From Candidatus Gastranaerophilales bacterium (GTDB lineage: Bacteria > Cyanobacteriota > Vampirovibrionia > Gastranaerophilales > Gastranaerophilaceae), in the NCBI GenBank assembly GCA_944323935.1, contig CALUUJ010000003.1, positions 83,982-147,981 on the forward strand: DNA of 64,000 bases. Reading direction: 5' to 3'. Shown piece after piece: positions 27,119-35,547 of this stretch; within the stretch, counting starts at the first letter, position 1; every line of letters starts with the position of its first letter. The notes below the pieces were generated by a model that saw only the letters and a program-made list of their open reading frames with translations, made no database searches and had not been told where the DNA came from. Position numbers and translations under genes: made by a program.

Positions 27119-27746
27119 GAAGATTTTCTATATTAAGATAAATAATAATGAAAAATGTACAAAACACAATTTCAAAAAGCTTCAATCACAAATAGGAAGA
27201 TTGATTACGAAATTTGTTGCCGAATATTTTTATAATATAGAAGATACAAATATTATAATCGAAAATAAAAAACCAAAATTTGAAAATGCAGACATTTGTT
27301 TTAATATTTCACACTCAAATAATATTGTAGCTGTTGCTTTTGACTCTTTTCCATTAGGTCTTGATATTGAATTTATGAAAGACAGAGATTTTAAACTGCT
27401 GCTTGAAAGATATAACATTAATTCAAACAATAAAGAATTTTTCTACCAATTTTGGACAGAATATGAAGCAAAAATAAAAATACAGAATGAAACAAAACAG
27501 AAAATAAGTTTTAAACTGGAACCAAATTATATGTTATCTTTATTTTCTTCAAACCCCGATGAAGGAATTAAAACCAAACTTAAAATATATGAGCTTAAAA
27601 GTCCAATTGATAATATAACACCAAGCGAACTTATTAATTTAAAGCTCGTAAAAGCAAGTAATGCAAAAGAGAATACACTTGTAGCGCAAGAAAGAAGTAT
27701 AGCTCCTGAGGAGTTTTTAACTCCGCTTGCCCTAAATATTGAATAA
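27117..27746 (+). CDS. 4'-phosphopantetheinyl transferase (Sfp type)
   Basis: Activates the cluster's acyl carrier proteins by adding phosphopantetheine. 209 residues with the three Sfp motifs: FNISHSNN (residues 62-69), GLDIE (D83, E85, Mg2+ ligands) and WTEYEAKIK (W113 to K121, WxxxEAxxK). The C-terminal region NYMLSLFSSN and KIYELKS looks like a real Sfp-family ending. Reading through to 27746 overlaps the 3' end of the convergent MMPL gene by 220 bases, and about the last 45 residues may be unselected tail. It is divergent from the methyltransferase. Confidence 0.88.
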   Translation: MKIFYIKINNNEKCTKHNFKKLQSQIGRLITKFVAEYFYNIEDTNIIIENKKPKFENADICFNISHSNNIVAVAFDSFPLGLDIEFMKDRDFKLLLERYNINSNNKEFFYQFWTEYEAKIKIQNETKQKISFKLEPNYMLSLFSSNPDEGIKTKLKIYELKSPIDNITPSELINLKLVKASNAKENTLVAQERSIAPEEFLTPLALNIE

Positions 27747-29659
27747 TCCAAACCAAAACCAAGTATCAAGAAAATTGAAAGAATATGAAACATATTTATT
27801 TCTTTAAAAAGAAGACTCACAAATGCAAATGAAAAACTTGCCGCTAATATTGATGGTAAAACGATTCTTATCGATTTTAAAAAGTTTTTATAAATAATAC
27901 TTAGTACAATTACAAGAATAAATAAAATCGGCAAAATTAACCTTATACATTTTACTCTATAGTCCTTAATTTTACTTGATATATCTGATTTTAAATCAAT
28001 ATATTGTATACCTCTAACACCTTCTATATCAGGCTTATCTTCATCATCTAAAATCATTAATGATTTATTTTCATCAATCATAAACTCAGACAAAATAGAA
28101 TATTTTTCATCATAATTAATATATTCAAAATTATCATTCAATAGTGTATTTCTTTGCTCTTTTGTTAAAAATTGAGCATATTTATTAAGAGAATTACTAT
28201 ACAGATTTTCTATCAAGGTTTTATTTTCCAATTGTCTTTTTTTAGAAGGAATATACTTGGAAACAGATTGATAATTCTTTAATTTTTTAGAAATAATTTC
28301 TTCTTTTTGAAGGATATCTTCAAATGATTTTCCCTCTACAACTAAAAATGTTTGTTTAAAATTAGAATTTGTAACTTGCGCAAAAAGTTTTTCAGCATAA
28401 GCAAGTTCTTTAGATGGCACATACATATTTTTTATATTGTCATCAAATTTTAAATTAATAAACCCACAAATTATAACAATTATAACCATACTTATTATGA
28501 GTTTTTCATATCTTATATTTATATCAATTTTTCGTTCGAAATCATTTAAAAAGTACTTACATATTAAGGGATAAAATAAAACAACAAATAAATATACACT
28601 AATTAAACCAACTACAGTAAAGACAGAAATTTGTTTCAGTAAATCCATTTGAGAAAATATTAACACTATAAAAGCACAGGAAGTTGAAAGCAAACTTAAT
28701 GTTAAGCTTTTAATAATTTTTTTTAAATCTTTTTCTACAAAATAGTGAAGAGAATAATCTATACAAATACCAATTAATGTTGTAGAGAATACAAATGTCA
28801 GAATATGAACCTTATCAAACAATAATGAAACTATTGATAACCCTGAAAAAATACCAATAAATAAACTGACAAATGCAGGTATTATAAGTTTTATATTTCG
28901 AAAATAAAAATAAAACAGAGCAAATAGAAATATTGAAGATAATATACAAATAATATTTATTTCGGACATAGAAGCAGAACTTGCATAATATGAATGAATA
29001 GGGACTCCTGTCAGATAAACTTTTGAACTTGATTGACTGTTTAATGAATCTGCTATAGAAACCAGATTAGCTAATTTTTCATTAGCTGTTGTGGGTGATA
29101 GTGTATCAATATTAGACTCTAATAGTATATATTTATAATATTTATCCTTAAATTGAACTATATCTCCACTTGCTATCAAATTTATATTTGAAAGACCGGT
29201 TATATAATCGGTAAAAAGGAGAAAGGGATCCTCTTCTACAGGTAGAATCGAAATCCCAATAGGATTAATTAATCTTTCGAAAGCTTCTTTTTCTACTGTT
29301 TCATAATCTTTGTCTATGATTAATTCTCTCGTTCTTTCAGATAGAAAATTACTATGATATTTTTTATAAAAATTAAATCCTTCAAGATAATCAAAACTTT
29401 TATTTCTGAAAGATTTCTTATCAACTTTTTCTATAAATACTTTTGCTAACTCGTCACAATCTTGATAAGATTTTGATTCTATTAGAACATTTATTTTTGA
29501 AGAAAACCTGCTATTCAAATTCATAATTAATTCTGAATGTTCATTATCAGGTAAAACCGCCTTTAAAATATTAGTTTCCGTTTTTGCAGGATTAAAAACA
29601 GTTAAAAAGCTTAACAGAAGAAAAAAGAATATAAATAATATTCTAAAAAACTTAATCAT
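27527..29659 (-). CDS. MMPL/RND-family exporter of the polyene cluster
   Basis: 710 residues with about 12 membrane helices in two halves, each with one helix, a large periplasmic loop and then five helices, as in MMPL (hydrophobe/lipid) exporters. Helix-4-type motifs LIGICIDYSLHYFVEKDLKK and ILGFGLDYSIFRASG (GxGxDYS) are present in both halves. COG4258-type exporters of this kind occur in aryl polyene clusters and are presumed to move the polyene lipid to the outer membrane. The start is 2 bases after the LolA-like gene stop. The last 73 codons lie opposite the PPTase gene. Confidence 0.9.
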   Translation of the reverse strand: MIKFFRILFIFFFLLLSFLTVFNPAKTETNILKAVLPDNEHSELIMNLNSRFSSKINVLIESKSYQDCDELAKVFIEKVDKKSFRNKSFDYLEGFNFYKKYHSNFLSERTRELIIDKDYETVEKEAFERLINPIGISILPVEEDPFLLFTDYITGLSNINLIASGDIVQFKDKYYKYILLESNIDTLSPTTANEKLANLVSIADSLNSQSSSKVYLTGVPIHSYYASSASMSEINIICILSSIFLFALFYFYFRNIKLIIPAFVSLFIGIFSGLSIVSLLFDKVHILTFVFSTTLIGICIDYSLHYFVEKDLKKIIKSLTLSLLSTSCAFIVLIFSQMDLLKQISVFTVVGLISVYLFVVLFYPLICKYFLNDFERKIDINIRYEKLIISMVIIVIICGFINLKFDDNIKNMYVPSKELAYAEKLFAQVTNSNFKQTFLVVEGKSFEDILQKEEIISKKLKNYQSVSKYIPSKKRQLENKTLIENLYSNSLNKYAQFLTKEQRNTLLNDNFEYINYDEKYSILSEFMIDENKSLMILDDEDKPDIEGVRGIQYIDLKSDISSKIKDYRVKCIRLILPILFILVIVLSIIYKNFLKSIRIVLPSILAASFSFAFVSLLFKEINMFHILSIFLILGFGLDYSIFRASGVKNSSGAILLSCATSVFSFALLAFTSFKLISSLGVILSIGLLSSYILSLVLIPSSGFEENKDNI

Positions 29660-29661
29660 TA

Positions 29662-30195
29662 CTACTTACACTGCATAAACTTTATTTTTGTACTACCGTT
29701 ATTAACTGTATTTATCAATATTTCATCAATATTATCTTTCCCGATAATAATGATATTCTTTAATTGAACTTTTGAAGGAGAATCACTTTTGGGAACTAAG
29801 CCAAGAATCCATTTCGAATTATTTTTTCTGAAGAACAAATCAAAATTCTTCTCAACATAAGAAAATTCTTTTTTTGAAATTCCGATTATTATATCATTAA
29901 CGTATTTATTTTCTTTAGAAGTATATGAAGTTGTATATTTCACAGGGTATTCAGTATTAAAAATCACACCTTTTCTCAAAATGAACTGAAAAGTACCGCC
30001 CGACTTAATAGTTTGATTTGAATTAGGAATAAATTTTTCTTGTTCGAAATTGCAGCTGACGTCCTTAAACTGAGGGATTTGAATACTATCAGCAGAAACT
30101 TTATTATTAAAAACATCTGCATTTGCAAATGCATTATTAAAACAACAAATATAAATAAAGCAAACAATTATAATAAACTTAAAAAGTATTTTCAT
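29662..30195 (-). CDS. LolA-like periplasmic lipid carrier
   Basis: 177 residues with an N-terminal signal peptide (MKILFKFIIIVCFIYICC, cleavage near AFA-NA). A LolA-like beta sheet follows: CNFEQEKFIPNSNQTIKSGGTFQFI resembles the substrate-binding strand region, followed by GLVPKSDSPSKVQLKNIII and a terminal Cys. Short LolA homologues next to an MMPL exporter are a regular part of aryl polyene clusters and presumably carry the lipidated product across the periplasm. It sits 3 bases after the thioesterase gene. Confidence 0.82.
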   Translation of the reverse strand: MKILFKFIIIVCFIYICCFNNAFANADVFNNKVSADSIQIPQFKDVSCNFEQEKFIPNSNQTIKSGGTFQFILRKGVIFNTEYPVKYTTSYTSKENKYVNDIIIGISKKEFSYVEKNFDLFFRKNNSKWILGLVPKSDSPSKVQLKNIIIIGKDNIDEILINTVNNGSTKIKFMQCK

Positions 30196-30198
30196 ACC

Positions 30199-30612
30199 TT
30201 AAACTTTACAACAAGAAAGCTTTTTTTTCAATTTTTCAGGTGAATCATAAATACTTTGCATTGTATTAATATCAACACAAATTTGCATTGTTTTCGCTTT
30301 GAATAATTTTTCACCAGTCTTATTATCAAAAATTGTATATTTTATAATTAAACAAGGTTCAATTTCTTCAAGAGTTGAAACTACTTTAAGTTCTTGATTA
30401 AATCTGCAAGGTTTTATATATTTCATTTCCATAGTTGCAATAGGAAAAGCTATTCCGTCACTATGCATATCTACATAACTGTATCCGAGTTTATTAAACA
30501 AATCACTTCTTGCTGCTTCGATATACTTTACATAGTTTCCATGCCAAACTACATTCATTGGATCTAAATCATAAAATTCAACATTTAATATTTTTTCTGA
30601 TTGAAAATACAT
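30199..30612 (-). CDS. Acyl-ACP/CoA thioesterase (4HBT hotdog)
   Basis: 137 residues from ATG 30612 (AGGAG about 6 bases upstream); an upstream in-frame start at 30696 would overlap the AMP-ligase gene and lacks support. The hotdog signature VEFYDLDPMNVVWHGNYVKY contains the catalytic Asp of YbgC/4HBT thioesterases (DxDxxxxxxHxxY). In aryl polyene clusters this type of enzyme is thought to release or edit acyl chains. Confidence 0.88.
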   Translation of the reverse strand: MYFQSEKILNVEFYDLDPMNVVWHGNYVKYIEAARSDLFNKLGYSYVDMHSDGIAFPIATMEMKYIKPCRFNQELKVVSTLEEIEPCLIIKYTIFDNKTGEKLFKAKTMQICVDINTMQSIYDSPEKLKKKLSCCKV

Positions 30613-30637
30613 AAGTACTCCTAAACTTATTTTGTCC

Positions 30638-32185
30638 TCAAAGAACAAATATACCGGATGAACAAACTTTATCATCAGCCATATAGGTAAATTCAACGGA
30701 TGATTCTTTCTTAGTTAATTTTAACATAACTTGTTCATCTGCTTTAATAATACTGGAAAATTTAATTTTCTTGGCTTCTAAAACAGGAATATCAGTTTTA
30801 AATATTTTTTTTGCGAAATAGTTAGCATAGAATAATTGGACAACTCCCGGAAGAACGGGCATTATCGGAAAATGCCCCTTAAAAAAGTTTGAGCTTTTTC
30901 TAAAAAACAATCCGAGTTCTGCTTCTTTTTCATTTTGTTTTCTACTAAAGATAAAAGGATAAGATAAATTCATTGAAAAAATCTGTTCAATTGCCACTCT
31001 ATCAGTTTTACCTAATTTTGTCTTTGGAATTTCATCAATAAAACGCCATTTTTTAGGAACAATCTCACTGTATTTTGAAAGATAATTTTTTAAATTTTTT
31101 TCATTTAATGAACTATCTGAAGTGACTATCGCACAAGCCAAAACATCCTGATATTTAAAACAATATGCATCGATTACCTCTGCTTTTTGTTTTAATATAT
31201 TTTCTATTTCTTCTAAAGAAATCCTTTTTTCCTTTATTTTCACAATCCTATCACTTCTACCTTTTAAAATGAACTCGTTATCTGAAATTTTTTCTGCAAT
31301 ATCTCCGATTTTCATTTCATCTTCTATAAAGAAATCAGATTTTACAACAATACAGCCATCATCAGAAATATAAAATATTACTCCATTAACACATTTAAAA
31401 TTACAGAAATCATTTCGATATGCAATCGTACCAACTTCTGTACTACCATATATTTCTATAATATCAGACTTTGTTTTAAAGAACTGATAAACATTTTCCT
31501 TTAATTTATCTCCAGCCGTAAAAATTTTCTTTGGTAAAACATTAAAACCAACATTATATTTAGCCATTTTTTCCAAAAAAGACGGGGATGAAATTAAAAT
31601 ATATGGTGCTGAATCTGTAATTTGCTCAGGAAATTCAACCTTTTCCGTATTAATAATATTCCCCATATACATAGGAAGTATAAACTGGAATATAAGCCCA
31701 AACATATGAGCCATAATTGTAGTTGAATAAAATAATTCATTTTTCTCAAACTTAAATTGTTGAGAAAGAGATTTTGCCTCTTCTTCTAAATTAAAAAAAT
31801 TCTTTTTTACCATTTTGGGCGTAGAAGTTGAACCTGATGTAAAAAGATTTATAAAAGTATTTTTAACATCAATTTGTTCAAAATTATAATTCTCCGCTTT
31901 TTCAGATTTTTCAGGAATAATATAATCAAAATTCAACATTGATAATCTATTTTTATCAGTTAATAGATAAATATTTTTCTTTGCAAATATTGCCGCGAAA
32001 AAATTTATAATAAATTCAAAACTATCATCACCCAAAAGAACAACCGAATTAGCAGCTTCTTTTTCAAAAATATTTTTTTGACAATAAACATATTTTTTTA
32101 AATCAGAAAAAGTAATGTTCTTTTTATCTTTTATTAGAACAATATTTTTATCATATTCAGTTGTATAAAATTTTTCCAGAATCAT
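30638..32185 (-). CDS. AMP-forming acyl ligase fused to a FabZ/ApeI-like dehydratase domain
   Basis: 515 residues. Residues 1-400 are an ANL-superfamily adenylating enzyme: LFTSGSTSTPKM (phosphate loop, about 114-125), YGSTEVGTIAY, FILKGRSDRIVKIKEKRISL and the acceptor lysine loop KTKLGKTDR. The C-terminal ~110 residues are a hotdog fold with GHFPIMPVLPGVVQ, the FabZ/ApeI dehydratase signature including the catalytic His. The ligase would load the aromatic starter acid; the second domain would dehydrate 3-hydroxyacyl-ACP. It overlaps the upstream membrane-protein gene by 4 bases. Confidence 0.87.
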   Translation of the reverse strand: MILEKFYTTEYDKNIVLIKDKKNITFSDLKKYVYCQKNIFEKEAANSVVLLGDDSFEFIINFFAAIFAKKNIYLLTDKNRLSMLNFDYIIPEKSEKAENYNFEQIDVKNTFINLFTSGSTSTPKMVKKNFFNLEEEAKSLSQQFKFEKNELFYSTTIMAHMFGLIFQFILPMYMGNIINTEKVEFPEQITDSAPYILISSPSFLEKMAKYNVGFNVLPKKIFTAGDKLKENVYQFFKTKSDIIEIYGSTEVGTIAYRNDFCNFKCVNGVIFYISDDGCIVVKSDFFIEDEMKIGDIAEKISDNEFILKGRSDRIVKIKEKRISLEEIENILKQKAEVIDAYCFKYQDVLACAIVTSDSSLNEKNLKNYLSKYSEIVPKKWRFIDEIPKTKLGKTDRVAIEQIFSMNLSYPFIFSRKQNEKEAELGLFFRKSSNFFKGHFPIMPVLPGVVQLFYANYFAKKIFKTDIPVLEAKKIKFSSIIKADEQVMLKLTKKESSVEFTYMADDKVCSSGIFVL

Positions 32186-32583
32186 ATTATATTTTTCTTT
32201 TTCAAAATTATTCTAATTATATACTCAACAAAAAACAAAGTCCCTATTAATAAATAAGCAATAAAACCATTATATACTGCCCAAAATTTTGTACTCATAA
32301 AAACAGAGATTAAAGACATTATAAAATTAAAAAAAGTAAGTCCACTCCAAATATAAGTTAATTTTCTTGTATATATCAAAGCATTTTGAGACAATTCACC
32401 ATCTACTGCCTTCGCAAATTTTTGAATAACCGTTTCTTTTGAAAAAGTTGAAATAAAAAACACCAGAAATACAGTCAAATTAGCAAAAACAGGATATAAC
32501 TTTACTACAAATATTTCTGTATAATGAAATAACCAAATTACCAAAAAAGTAATACATAAAGAAACAAAAAGTTTCAATTTCAT
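32182..32583 (-). CDS. COG4648-like membrane protein of aryl polyene clusters
   Basis: 133 residues with four hydrophobic helices (LFVSLCITFLVIWLF, LTVFLVFFISTFS, YIWSGLTFFNFIMSLISVF, FIAYLLIGTLFFVEYIIRIIL). The loop ETVIQKFAKAVDGELSQNALIYTRKLTYIW resembles the COG4648 membrane proteins regularly found in aryl polyene clusters. The role is unknown. ATGA-type 4-base overlaps on both sides place it firmly in the operon. Confidence 0.78.
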   Translation of the reverse strand: MKLKLFVSLCITFLVIWLFHYTEIFVVKLYPVFANLTVFLVFFISTFSKETVIQKFAKAVDGELSQNALIYTRKLTYIWSGLTFFNFIMSLISVFMSTKFWAVYNGFIAYLLIGTLFFVEYIIRIILKKKNII

Positions 32584-32834
32584 TTTAATAATTCTTCTAC
32601 AGCATTTACAACATCATCTACGGTGCGAATTTCTTTAAAATTTTCAGGGGTAATTTTCTTATTTGTGAAAGTTTGTAATTTGACTGCTAAATCAACCGCA
32701 TCAATACTATCAAGCTCTAAATCTTCAAAAAGATTAGCATTAGGAGTTATAATATCTTTTGAAATTTCAAAATCTTCAACTAATATCTCTAATAATTTAG
32801 TATAAATTTCATCTTTTGTATATTGTTTACTCAC
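32580..32834 (-). CDS. Acyl carrier protein (second of pair)
   Basis: An 84-residue ACP with the phosphopantetheine serine S43 in LELDSIDAVDLAVKL. It carries polyene intermediates. It overlaps the neighbouring ACP gene by 8 bases and the downstream membrane-protein gene by 4 bases. Two distinct ACPs are the rule in aryl polyene clusters. Confidence 0.93.
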   Translation of the reverse strand: MSKQYTKDEIYTKLLEILVEDFEISKDIITPNANLFEDLELDSIDAVDLAVKLQTFTNKKITPENFKEIRTVDDVVNAVEELLK

Positions 32835-33084
32835 CTATATTGCTCCTAACATAATCAGCAAGAGTTTTAACTGAATAAAAATATTTTTTATTTTCTTCTT
32901 TGTTTGAACTCATTTTTAGATTGTATTTCTTTTTTAGCGCCATACCAAGTTCCAAAGCATCAATAGAATCTAACCCTAAACCGTCAATAAACAAAGGTTC
33001 ATCTTCATTAATATCCGCTGGAGTAAGATCCTCTAACTCCAATGATTTTATTATTAACTCTTTTATCTCTTCTTCAACTGCCAT
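32827..33084 (-). CDS. Acyl carrier protein (first of pair)
   Basis: An 85-residue ACP; attachment serine S40 in GLGLDSIDALELGMALKKKY. This DSIDALEL variant differs from the other copy, suggesting divided roles in starter loading and extension (inference). It follows the ketosynthase gene after a 57-base gap, the largest within this operon. Confidence 0.93.
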   Translation of the reverse strand: MAVEEEIKELIIKSLELEDLTPADINEDEPLFIDGLGLDSIDALELGMALKKKYNLKMSSNKEENKKYFYSVKTLADYVRSNIGE

Positions 33085-33141
33085 ACTAATATTCCTATTT
33101 CTATTTACTCATATTTTATAATTAAAGTCAATTTAAGAAAA

Positions 33142-34365
33142 TTATACAATTTTAAATATTAAAGATGTATTTATTCCGCCAAAAGCAAAGTTATTAGACA
33201 TTATAATCTTTGCATCAAATTCTTGTCCTTGATTTTTTATATATCCTAAAGGTGCACAATTTTCATCAACATTATTTAAATTAATAGTTGGCGCAAACCA
33301 TTTTTTATGAGCCATATCAATAGACAGAATAGCTTCTATTGCTCCGCACGCTCCAAGAGTGTGTCCTGTATAACTTTTCAAAGAGCTAATCGGCACATTT
33401 CTGTTAAATATTTCGTATGTTGCAACAGATTCGGCAATATCGCCATGAATAGTTGCTGTTCCATGAGCATTTACATAATCTACTTGTTCAGATGAAATAT
33501 TAGCATCCTTTAGTGCTAATAATAAAGCATTCTTCATAGTTTCTTGATTTGGAGATGTAATATGAGTACCATCAGTATTTGTTCCAAACCCTATTATTTC
33601 AGCATATATTTTAGCACCGCGTCTTTTTGCGTGTTCATATTCTTCTAATATTAAAGTTCCGGCACCTTCACCTATAACTAATCCGTCCCTATCTTTATCA
33701 AAAGGCGCAGGAGTTAATTCAGGATGAGAATTTTTTTGACTTGTCGCATAAAGAGTATCAAATACAGCAATCTGAGCAGGATGGAGTTCTTCCGCACCAC
33801 CAGCTATCATAACCGTTTGAAGTCCATATTTTATTGCTTCATAGGCATAACCAATTCCCATAGAACCTGATGTACAAGCAGTAGAAGTAGGAATTAATCT
33901 TCCAACAGTTTTAAAATATAATGAAAGATTTACACTTGTAGTTTGGGGCATCATCTTTACATAAGAGCCTGAATTAACACTTTTTACTTCTTTCGTCACT
34001 TGCATTGAATGAAAATCAATTAATGGTTCCAATGAACCGGATGAAGAACCGTAACTTACCCCTGTTTGACCGTTTGTAATTATATCATCACCTAACAATC
34101 CGGCATCTTTAAGAGCTTCTTCAGCAGTTGCAACACTCATAACTGAAACTCTACCCATTGTTCTTAAAACTTTTCTGTTAAAATGTTCCGGAACAACAAA
34201 ACCTCTAACTGGTGCCGAAAGCTTAGTATTTAACCTTTCATAAACTTCTAAGTCTTTTGAATAAACAATACAATTTTTTAATTTTAATAAGCTTTCAAAT
34301 GCAGAATTTCTATTACTGCCCAAAGGACTTGTAAGAGCCATACCTGTAATAACAACTCTTTTCAC
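33142..34365 (-). CDS. Beta-ketoacyl-ACP synthase (elongating, aryl polyene type)
   Basis: A 407-residue KAS II-type condensing enzyme with an intact Cys-His-His triad: C164 in PTSTACTSGSMG, H301 in NAHGTATIHGD and H335 in YTGHTLGACGA. This is the full-length ketosynthase of the cluster and probably performs polyene chain extension together with the chain-length factor. It overlaps the reductase gene by 4 bases. Confidence 0.93.
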   Translation of the reverse strand: MKRVVITGMALTSPLGSNRNSAFESLLKLKNCIVYSKDLEVYERLNTKLSAPVRGFVVPEHFNRKVLRTMGRVSVMSVATAEEALKDAGLLGDDIITNGQTGVSYGSSSGSLEPLIDFHSMQVTKEVKSVNSGSYVKMMPQTTSVNLSLYFKTVGRLIPTSTACTSGSMGIGYAYEAIKYGLQTVMIAGGAEELHPAQIAVFDTLYATSQKNSHPELTPAPFDKDRDGLVIGEGAGTLILEEYEHAKRRGAKIYAEIIGFGTNTDGTHITSPNQETMKNALLLALKDANISSEQVDYVNAHGTATIHGDIAESVATYEIFNRNVPISSLKSYTGHTLGACGAIEAILSIDMAHKKWFAPTINLNNVDENCAPLGYIKNQGQEFDAKIIMSNNFAFGGINTSLIFKIV

Positions 34366-35090
34366 AAGTAAAGTCCTCCATTAACAGAAATAACTTGTCC
34401 TGTAATATAAGCAGCCTCTTCACTCATAAGATAATTAAGCAAAGAAGCAACTTCTTCAGGTTTTCCAAAACGCTTCATCGGAATCATTTTTTTTACTTCT
34501 TCAGTTGGAATTTCACTTATCATATCTGTTTCAATTACACCCGGAGCAATACAATTAACAGTAATTCCTCTTTTGGCTAGTTCTAAACTCAATGCCTTTG
34601 TAGCACCAATAATGCCAGCCTTAGAAGCAGAATAATTAACCTGCCCCCTATTACCACAAAGACCTGAAATAGATGACATTGTTATAATTCGCCCTTTTAC
34701 TCTTTCAGAAATCATTTGCATTACAAGCGGTTTTAATACATTATAAAATCCGCCAAGATTGGTATTTAAAACAGAGTCCCATTCATCATCTTCCATAGCC
34801 GGAAATACATTATCTTTTGCAATTCCTGCATTTAAAACAATTCCGTAATATATTCCATTCTTTTCAATATCTGAAGACAATACTTCATTACATTCTTGTC
34901 TGTTAGAAATATCAAACTGTAATATCCTGGCATTGCATCCCAATGATATAATTTCATTCTGGACTTCTTCTGCTTTTGAAATATTCTTATTACAATGAAG
35001 AACAATATCGTAACCACTTTGGGCAAGACGCAAAGCAACAGCTTTACCGATACCGCGACTTGAACCCGTCACCAAAATTTGTTTGAGCAT
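34362..35090 (-). CDS. 3-oxoacyl-ACP reductase (FabG-like)
   Basis: A 242-residue short-chain dehydrogenase: NADP loop TGSSRGIGKA (residues 8-17), NAG at 87-89 and the catalytic S140, Y153, K157 (YSASK), ending in ITGQVISVNGGLYL as FabG enzymes do. It reduces the ketone after each condensation. It sits between the dehydratase and ketosynthase genes. Confidence 0.94.
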   Translation of the reverse strand: MLKQILVTGSSRGIGKAVALRLAQSGYDIVLHCNKNISKAEEVQNEIISLGCNARILQFDISNRQECNEVLSSDIEKNGIYYGIVLNAGIAKDNVFPAMEDDEWDSVLNTNLGGFYNVLKPLVMQMISERVKGRIITMSSISGLCGNRGQVNYSASKAGIIGATKALSLELAKRGITVNCIAPGVIETDMISEIPTEEVKKMIPMKRFGKPEEVASLLNYLMSEEAAYITGQVISVNGGLYL

Positions 35091-35095
35091 TGATT

Positions 35096-35545
35096 TTACA
35101 ATCCGTTTTTTAAATACTCTTCTGCGTTATCAGGCTGAAATGCATTTATTACAGCACTGGCACACTCTCCATCTATATTATAAATTAAACATTCAAACGA
35201 AACAAGTTCATTATCACAGAATATTTCATTGACTTTTACATTATATTTTTGACCATTTTCAAACTTTTCTATCTTATTTTTGTACAGTCTGGTACCAAGT
35301 AAGAATCCTAATTTTGGTTCTTTTATTTTTGATTTAAAAAAAGCATAACATCCTATTGTCTGTGCCATAAATTCAATACCGGCAAGATAACTTACTCCAT
35401 TTATTGACTTATCAAAAAATATTTTATCCTCATTTATTGAAAATTCTGAAATCAAATACTTTTCATCCATATTAATTTCTTTTATATCATCAATTAATAT
35501 CATAGGTCTTTTATGAGGTAATATTTTTTCTAAATCGTAAGTCAT
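35096..35545 (-). CDS. 3-hydroxyacyl-ACP dehydratase-like protein (ApeP-like hotdog)
   Basis: 149 residues from ATG 35545, which lies directly after the stop of the upstream ketosynthase gene; an in-frame extension to 35608 would run inside that gene and is rejected. LEKILPHKRPMILIDDI is the opening of the ApeP/FabZ-like family, and YLAGIEFMAQTIGCYAFFK the central helix. It is expected to pair with the ApeI-like dehydratase domain fused to the AMP ligase; this heteromeric arrangement is known for aryl polyene systems. Confidence 0.87.
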   Translation of the reverse strand: MTYDLEKILPHKRPMILIDDIKEINMDEKYLISEFSINEDKIFFDKSINGVSYLAGIEFMAQTIGCYAFFKSKIKEPKLGFLLGTRLYKNKIEKFENGQKYNVKVNEIFCDNELVSFECLIYNIDGECASAVINAFQPDNAEEYLKNGL

Positions 35546-35547
35546 AT

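Noticed and set aside
30613..30696. Upstream start of the thioesterase
   Set aside because: It would overlap the AMP-ligase/dehydratase coding end by about 60 bases; ATG 30612 has AGGAG.
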